A stretch of 64,000 nucleotides of DNA. Source: Candidatus Delongbacteria bacterium (lineage in GTDB: Bacteria; CAIWAD01). Location: contig JBAYTZ010000015.1 of NCBI GenBank assembly GCA_041675285.1, positions 27,721 through 91,720 of the forward strand. The letters run 5' to 3'. The notes below the pieces were generated by a model. That model had not been told where the DNA came from. It was given only the letters and a program-made list of their open reading frames with translations, and ran no database searches. The position numbers and the translations under genes are program-made. Below are positions 60,510 through 64,000 of the stretch, one piece after another (within the stretch, counting starts at the first letter, position 1; each line of letters starts with the position of its first letter).

Positions 60510-63197
60510 ATGCCCAAAGCTTGCGTTTTTGGCTGTGTGAAAGTCATCCCCTTTCTATTCACTCTCATCCTGATCACGACCCTTGCCAACCCTGCGGGAG
60601 CGCGTGGCTCGCTGGTGGTGAGCGCCGGCGACAGCCTGTGCATGAATGGGTTGGAGCTACGCGCGGGCGCCGCACCCGCCCTTGTCTGCCGCGGCACCCT
60701 GGTGCTGGAGAACGCTCGGCTGCGCGCGCGCCGGGGATCGTCGGAGCCGCTGGTGCGCGTGGAGGCGGGCGGCCGCTTGTGGCTGAAGGACTGCCGCCTG
60801 GTGGATGCGCGCTCCGCCGGTCGGGCCGGCGGGCGGGCCCTGATTGAGCTGAGCGGCGGCGAACTGACTCTGCAGTTCAGCACTCTCAGGACCCGTAGCG
60901 CCCGTCCGTTCCTGACGCTGGAGTCCGGCGCGCAGGCCCGGTTGAATTCCTGCCTGTTCAGTGCCGCGATCCCCAGGGAAATGCCTTGGTTCCAGGTGGA
61001 TGCCGGATCACAACTCGAGGCCGCGTGGTGTTTGAGCGACGCGCACGGGGCGGATTCCACCCACAACCTGCCGCAGCTGCGCGGGCTGCGCGCCATTCCA
61101 GCGGCCCGCCTAGTGGATCCCGCGCTTGGCGATCTGCGACCCCGCTGGGATTCTCCCTGTCTGGATTCAGGCGCGCCCGGCGCGCCATTGGATTTCGACT
61201 TGACTCGGGCGGATGTGGGTTGGCATCCGGAGCTTCCCGAAGCCACCCTATCGGGTATCGTGCAAAACCTGCCGGCTGGACATTACGACATCACCGATGA
61301 CACCGAGATCCGAACCGCCATCCCTGCCGGCACGGTGCTGCGCGTGGCAACGGGAAAGAGCTTGACGATTGTGCCTGACGAGGCGGGCACCATCACCATT
61401 GGAGATGCCGACGGTGCCCGGACTGCCTTGGTGGGAAGACCAGCACGTGGACTTGATCCCAGTTCCTCCATTGAGATTCACGCTCAGGGCCCGCCTGAAT
61501 GCACAATGAACCTGCAGGGAGTGTTGTTCAACTATCCACCCCAGAACGTACTCGACCCGAGCTTTAATGGGGTGACTATCAATTTGGACGATGTGTCCGT
61601 TTCGCAGGACATCGACGGACGCCTAGTGCGCTTCCAGAATTGGATTGGTATCGATCAAGATATGGATGATCCAAGTTCCCCACTTGTAGATGGACGTCTC
61701 ACCTTTGTCTATGCCCAAGGCCGAGTGCACCATCTGGCCATTGGCGACGAGGACAACCAGGGCCCCGGCGGACTGTCTTTGCTGAAGACTAACATTGATG
61801 TGGAGGACTGCACGTTCCAGATCACGGGGACGGAGTCGGCGGCCAACACCCCGCCGTTGTTGATGTATGGCGCGTGTGAGGTGGAAACACCGGTTTTGCA
61901 GCGGAACACCTTTGTTGGCGCGTCCCAGAACGGTAACTACCTGGCGGATTTTCAACAAACGGTCTTGCGGCTCACCAACAATAGTTTTGAAGACCTGACA
62001 TACACGCCGATCATAGAGACCCATAGTTCCTTGGACATGAGCCATGAAGCCCGAAACAGTTTGTTGGCAGCGCAAACCTTCTCAAGCGGCCATCCCATAG
62101 TGGAACTTGAGAATGGAGTACTTGATCTATACTGCGGGCGTAATAATTTTGTCCTTTCCGGATTTGGCGCTACATGGCCAATTATCTCTTGGCCCACTAT
62201 TCCAGATGAGCAACCAGAACAGCATATCTGGAGCCAGAATTTCTGGGGAGCTAGTTGCCAACAGCCACTATCCGATGCCGTCCTAAATAATCGTATTCTG
62301 CATCTTCTTCCCCCCTGGGCACACACTGAAAACAGTCTAATCCAGTGTGTTGAGCCATTGGATCCCGACAATCCCGCCTGTCCATATGAAATCTACACAG
62401 CGATCGAACTGTTGAAAAATGGCAAACTGGCCGAGGCCTCCTTCGACTATGTCGCGGCCAAGGACAACTTTCGCTTCCTGCTGGCCTTGTATCCCACCAG
62501 CCAGGAGGCCAATGAGGGCAGCTTGCGCCTGAAAGGTCTGGGCTTGAACAAGGAATACGGCCCCGAGGGCTACACAGACGTGGCGGCGGGCTTGTTTTCG
62601 GCTGCCGACACTTCCGAGCTGTCCCAGATGCATCAACAAGCCGTGTTGCAGGACTGCGGCGGCTGGTGCGTGGAGGCCCGCTGGGGCGACCGTCCCGGCG
62701 CATTGGCCGCCTTGTCTGGCATGCTGAGCGGGGAAGCGGACCCGATTTGCCGGACAACGATCAACAAAGCAGTTATGGAGATCGGCACCTTCCCGGTTCA
62801 GGGCGGAACATCGGCCTTGCATCCGCAAGCCCTGGCCGCGCGGCGCGTCGAGCGGCAGCGAGCCGAGCAGACCCTGTTGACTAGCCCGCGGGGCCAGGCT
62901 GTGGAGCTGGAGCAAGAGAGGGGCAAGGGACCGTCGGAATTCCGCATTGTCAACGTGCATCCCAACCCCTTCAACCCGGTGGCAATTCTACAACTGGCCG
63001 TGCCCGCGGATGGCCTGGTGCGAGTGCGCGTGTTCAACCTGCTGGGTCAGCAAGTGGCCGAGCCGATGAACCAGCACGTGCAGGCCGGTCAGCACTCGTT
63101 GCAGATCGACGGCAGCCGTTGGGCCAGCGGCCTCTACGTGGCGTTAGCCGAGCAGAACGGCCACACGAGCACCCAGAAGATGATGCTGGTGAAATGA
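60510..63197 (+). CDS. Secreted parallel beta-helix protein with sorting domain
   Basis: 895 residues. Signal-like leader KVIPFLFTLILITTLANPAG. Residues 30-230 resemble a short right-handed helix (VLENARLRARRG, LWLKDCRLVDAR). Residues 250-620 form a longer beta-helix (LLKTNIDVEDCTFQITGTES, LQRNTFVGASQNGNYL). A helical TPR-like piece (about 630-690, AIELLKNGKLAEASFDYVAA) precedes the sorting domain (VNVHPNPFNPVAILQL, VFNLLGQQVAEP, ASGLYVALAEQNG). The middle (about 61.5-62.5 kb) is visibly AT-richer than both ends. No sigma-54 site found upstream. Confidence 0.8.
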   Translation: MPKACVFGCVKVIPFLFTLILITTLANPAGARGSLVVSAGDSLCMNGLELRAGAAPALVCRGTLVLENARLRARRGSSEPLVRVEAGGRLWLKDCRLVDARSAGRAGGRALIELSGGELTLQFSTLRTRSARPFLTLESGAQARLNSCLFSAAIPREMPWFQVDAGSQLEAAWCLSDAHGADSTHNLPQLRGLRAIPAARLVDPALGDLRPRWDSPCLDSGAPGAPLDFDLTRADVGWHPELPEATLSGIVQNLPAGHYDITDDTEIRTAIPAGTVLRVATGKSLTIVPDEAGTITIGDADGARTALVGRPARGLDPSSSIEIHAQGPPECTMNLQGVLFNYPPQNVLDPSFNGVTINLDDVSVSQDIDGRLVRFQNWIGIDQDMDDPSSPLVDGRLTFVYAQGRVHHLAIGDEDNQGPGGLSLLKTNIDVEDCTFQITGTESAANTPPLLMYGACEVETPVLQRNTFVGASQNGNYLADFQQTVLRLTNNSFEDLTYTPIIETHSSLDMSHEARNSLLAAQTFSSGHPIVELENGVLDLYCGRNNFVLSGFGATWPIISWPTIPDEQPEQHIWSQNFWGASCQQPLSDAVLNNRILHLLPPWAHTENSLIQCVEPLDPDNPACPYEIYTAIELLKNGKLAEASFDYVAAKDNFRFLLALYPTSQEANEGSLRLKGLGLNKEYGPEGYTDVAAGLFSAADTSELSQMHQQAVLQDCGGWCVEARWGDRPGALAALSGMLSGEADPICRTTINKAVMEIGTFPVQGGTSALHPQALAARRVERQRAEQTLLTSPRGQAVELEQERGKGPSEFRIVNVHPNPFNPVAILQLAVPADGLVRVRVFNLLGQQVAEPMNQHVQAGQHSLQIDGSRWASGLYVALAEQNGHTSTQKMMLVK

Positions 63198-63970
63198 AGC
63201 ACTCCGTTCCCGGACACTGGTTGGTTCTAATGGTTAGCCTGTTCCTGCGGGCGGCAACTGTGTGGGCCGCGGTTCTGCATGTCCCGCAGGAATTTCCGGG
63301 CATCCAAGCTGCACTTGACGCGAGTGCAAACGGGGACACGGTGCTCGTGGAACGCGGCACGTGGACGGGGCTGTACACCAGCCCCGTCCACAGCCTGACC
63401 CTCTGTTCCAACTACTTGTTTAGTGAAGACTCAACGGACATTAATGAAACCGTTCTGGACGGCCAGTACGTTGGCACCATCATGGACATCGTAACCTGGG
63501 CGCACAACACATTCACGATTTGCGGCTTCACCATGATCCACGGACAAGGGACGCGTCCGGACATTTACGCACATTGTGACAAAGGCGGCGCCATCAACAT
63601 GGAGAACGGGTCCAATGCAATCATTCGTGACATAGTATTCCGCGATTGCCGGGCGCCAGTTTCAGCCGCTATTCTGAACCATGCAGATGTGTGTGGTGCG
63701 GAATCGACAGGGCGTTTAGAAATCCGCAACATTGCTTGCTATGGCAATCATCTGACAGAACCATCTGGATTCAATATAGGGTGTATTAGTATCAGGTCAT
63801 TGCGAAATACGACTATTATAAATCAGGTTGTTTATTATGCGGACGATAGCAATTCGCCCCCAATATATACGTTAATGCACTGCTGTCCGGTTGAGCCGCC
63901 CGGAGTTTATCGTAGCGCCAGTGCTGGAGCGGGCTGCGGGCGAGTTTTACTTGGTGTCGATTTGAACTGA
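63194..63970 (+). CDS. Secreted beta-helix protein without a sorting domain (short or frameshifted)
   Basis: 258 residues starting in an ATGA overlap with the previous gene. Leader VLMVSLFLRAATVWAA. The opening LHVPQEFPGIQAALDASANG then DTVLVERGTWTG is the classic start of secreted right-handed beta-helix proteins, and TICGFTMIHGQG and AIIRDIVFRDC continue the coils. It stops at 63968 before completing a helix or reaching a sorting domain, and another frame stays open for about 28 codons near the end, so a frameshift is possible. The last 250 bases are AT-rich for this genome. Confidence 0.65.
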   Translation: MKHSVPGHWLVLMVSLFLRAATVWAAVLHVPQEFPGIQAALDASANGDTVLVERGTWTGLYTSPVHSLTLCSNYLFSEDSTDINETVLDGQYVGTIMDIVTWAHNTFTICGFTMIHGQGTRPDIYAHCDKGGAINMENGSNAIIRDIVFRDCRAPVSAAILNHADVCGAESTGRLEIRNIACYGNHLTEPSGFNIGCISIRSLRNTTIINQVVYYADDSNSPPIYTLMHCCPVEPPGVYRSASAGAGCGRVLLGVDLN

Positions 63971-64000
63971 GGTGGCCAGTTCGTGTGTAGCTTCCCGGGA

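Overview
The window is 64 kb of high-GC bacterial chromosome, about two thirds G+C by eye and densely coded on both strands. It holds about 45 genes with short gaps. Several secreted proteins end in the roughly 85-residue C-terminal sorting domain with the NPFNPxT signature that is typical of the FCB superphylum (type IX secretion-like). There is a PorV-like outer-membrane protein and a clade II (Bacteroidota/Gemmatimonadota-like) nitrous oxide reductase cluster. This suggests a Gram-negative FCB-group or candidate-phylum bacterium (Delongbacteria, Eisenbacteria or Krumholzibacteria type). The phylum is inferred; no rRNA or tRNA gene is visible.

Layout. 1-8.7 kb (plus strand, one minus-strand gene): tail of a sorted secreted protein, two paralogous membrane proteins, a CstA transporter, a TPR-GAF sensor-like protein, a RibD/WRN-type 3'-5' exonuclease next to a SET-domain protein, a YgjV-like membrane protein, a polysaccharide deacetylase and a small beta-barrel. 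8.7-15.1 kb (minus strand): nos operon, in order cytochrome c, nosZ, a membrane domain fused to NosL, nosD, nosF, nosY, with a candidate promoter and a palindromic operator. 15.2-21.0 kb: aldehyde dehydrogenase, gpmA, and a giant AAA ATPase with a C-terminal SARP-type DNA-binding region. 21.2-33.1 kb: one long plus-strand run with engB, moxR, DUF58, DUF2442, a bitopic protein, a class A PBP, a SPOR protein, an M28 peptidase, hutH and an unknown membrane protein. 33-40 kb: two paralogous sorted beta-propeller proteins flanking obg and a DHFR-like gene. 40-47 kb (minus strand): ssb, methyltransferase, VanZ-like, NAD(P)HX repair enzyme with a metal-binding tail, an 800-bp repeat-filled gap, an AcpS-like protein, a HAD phosphatase and the PorV-like protein. 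47-64 kb: aacS, a cupredoxin, and a run of sorted secreted proteins (beta-propeller, three PPC-type paralogs, a C10 peptidase, beta-helix proteins) with repeat-bearing gaps between them.

Most notable observation. Six of the secreted, C-terminally sorted protein genes are each preceded, 100-163 bp upstream, by a sequence fitting the sigma-54 (-24/-12) promoter consensus with exact GG-N10-GC spacing. This includes both propeller paralogs, all three PPC paralogs and the C10 peptidase on the opposite strand. It suggests that much of the sorted secretome is one sigma-54 regulon. Two of the genes (52.0 and 54.1 kb) are tandem duplicates whose promoter, leader, signal peptide and terminator are copied while the middle of the protein has changed. 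A second notable structure is a pair of intergenic repeats (57.5-58.0 kb) ending in an 11-bp hairpin that shows a compensatory base-pair change and a nearly invariant loop.
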